NCBI GenBank assembly: GCA_041309145.1
Contig: JBFZAG010000013.1
Coordinates: forward strand, 1-5,789
Source of the DNA: JAPLLS01 sp041309145
GTDB lineage: Bacteria > Omnitrophota > Gorgyraeia > Gygaellales > Profunditerraquicolaceae
Reading direction: 5' to 3'
Length of the DNA: 5,789 nucleotides
Each line of letters opens with the position of its first letter. The stretch's first letter is position 1. A model generated the notes under the pieces. It saw nothing but the letters and a program-made list of their open reading frames with translations. It was not told where the DNA came from and did no database searches. The translations under genes were made by a program, and so were the position numbers. Positions 5,505 to 5,789 of this stretch are shown here, piece by piece.

Positions 5505-5789
5505 ATGAACGATCCTTGCCCGCATTGGCCGGCTTGCGGCGGCTGCGATTTTAGAGATAAGAGTTATGCCGAGCAGCTGGATTATAAACAAAGATTCTCC
5601 CGCAACCTGCTGGCCCGTTTTAACGTTACTGAATTCCTTCCGATAATTCCGTCTCCCCAAACCGATCATTACCGCCACAAGATGGATTTCTGCGCCGGAG
5701 TTTCCGGAGAAAAGATCTTATTAGGGCTGCGCCAGAAAAGCCGCTCCACGGCTGTAGTGGATATCAAAGAGTGCCGGATCTTTTTTGCC
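5505..5789 (+). CDS. TrmA/RlmD-family RNA (uracil-5-)-methyltransferase, N-terminal part only
   Basis: These SAM-dependent enzymes methylate C5 of uridines in rRNA or tRNA. Only 95 residues are in the window; the SAM domain and catalytic Cys lie beyond the right edge. The N-terminus holds a 4Fe-4S cysteine pattern: Cys5, Cys11 and Cys14 in CPHWPACGGC, with the fourth ligand probably Cys90 in DIKECRIF. The C-x5-C-x2-C spacing matches RlmD (RumA). YRHKMDFCAG is the family's conserved strand following the cluster region. Unlike RlmD, there is no N-terminal TRAM domain: an in-frame TAG at 5499-5501 sits one codon before the ATG at 5505, so no longer start is possible. The target nucleotide cannot be assigned. 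The ribosome site is weak. It follows folD after a 38-base gap containing the palindrome, so it may be in the same transcript. Confidence 0.88.
   Translation, partial: MNDPCPHWPACGGCDFRDKSYAEQLDYKQRFSRNLLARFNVTEFLPIIPSPQTDHYRHKMDFCAGVSGEKILLGLRQKSRSTAVVDIKECRIFFA

Overview
The window is a compact bacterial housekeeping region: seven tightly packed plus-strand genes, preceded by one divergent minus-strand gene and followed by the start of a further plus-strand gene. There are no RNA genes, insertion sequences, phage genes or CRISPR arrays. The trmD-rplS-rnhB-yraN order is a widespread bacterial arrangement. The linkage of tgt in front, a cyclodeaminase-type cyclohydrolase plus folD behind, and the taste for very short repeats suggest an uncultured Gram-negative lineage, perhaps of the Omnitrophota/PVC type. 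That placement is an impression from gene content and protein style, not a demonstrated classification.

Layout. Positions 797 to 1 (minus) carry a trans-isoprenyl diphosphate synthase that runs off the left edge. A 49-base AT-rich divergent spacer (798-846) holds a perfect 12-bp palindrome. From 847 the plus strand reads tgt, trmD, rplS, rnhB, yraN, an fchA-like cyclohydrolase and folD. Junctions are overlaps of 10, 8 and 23 bases or gaps of 1 to 20 bases, so this looks like one transcription unit. After folD a perfect 10-bp inverted repeat lies in a 38-base gap before an Fe-S TrmA/RlmD-family uracil-5 methyltransferase that runs off the right edge.

How the genes fit together. Tgt (position 34) and TrmD (position 37) both modify the tRNA anticodon loop and overlap by 10 bases. 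L19, RNase HII and YraN are the usual companions of TrmD. The last pair is a one-carbon folate module. FolD has Gln where the catalytic cyclohydrolase Lys should be and Glu in place of a folate-site Asp. The gene overlapping its start encodes a stand-alone cyclohydrolase-family protein. The simplest reading is that FolD here is (nearly) dehydrogenase-only and FchA supplies the hydrolytic step.

The second notable point is TrmD. It carries a 17-residue in-frame insertion, relative to the E. coli protein, made almost entirely of two short tandem-repeat arrays (three 7-mers and three 8-mers).
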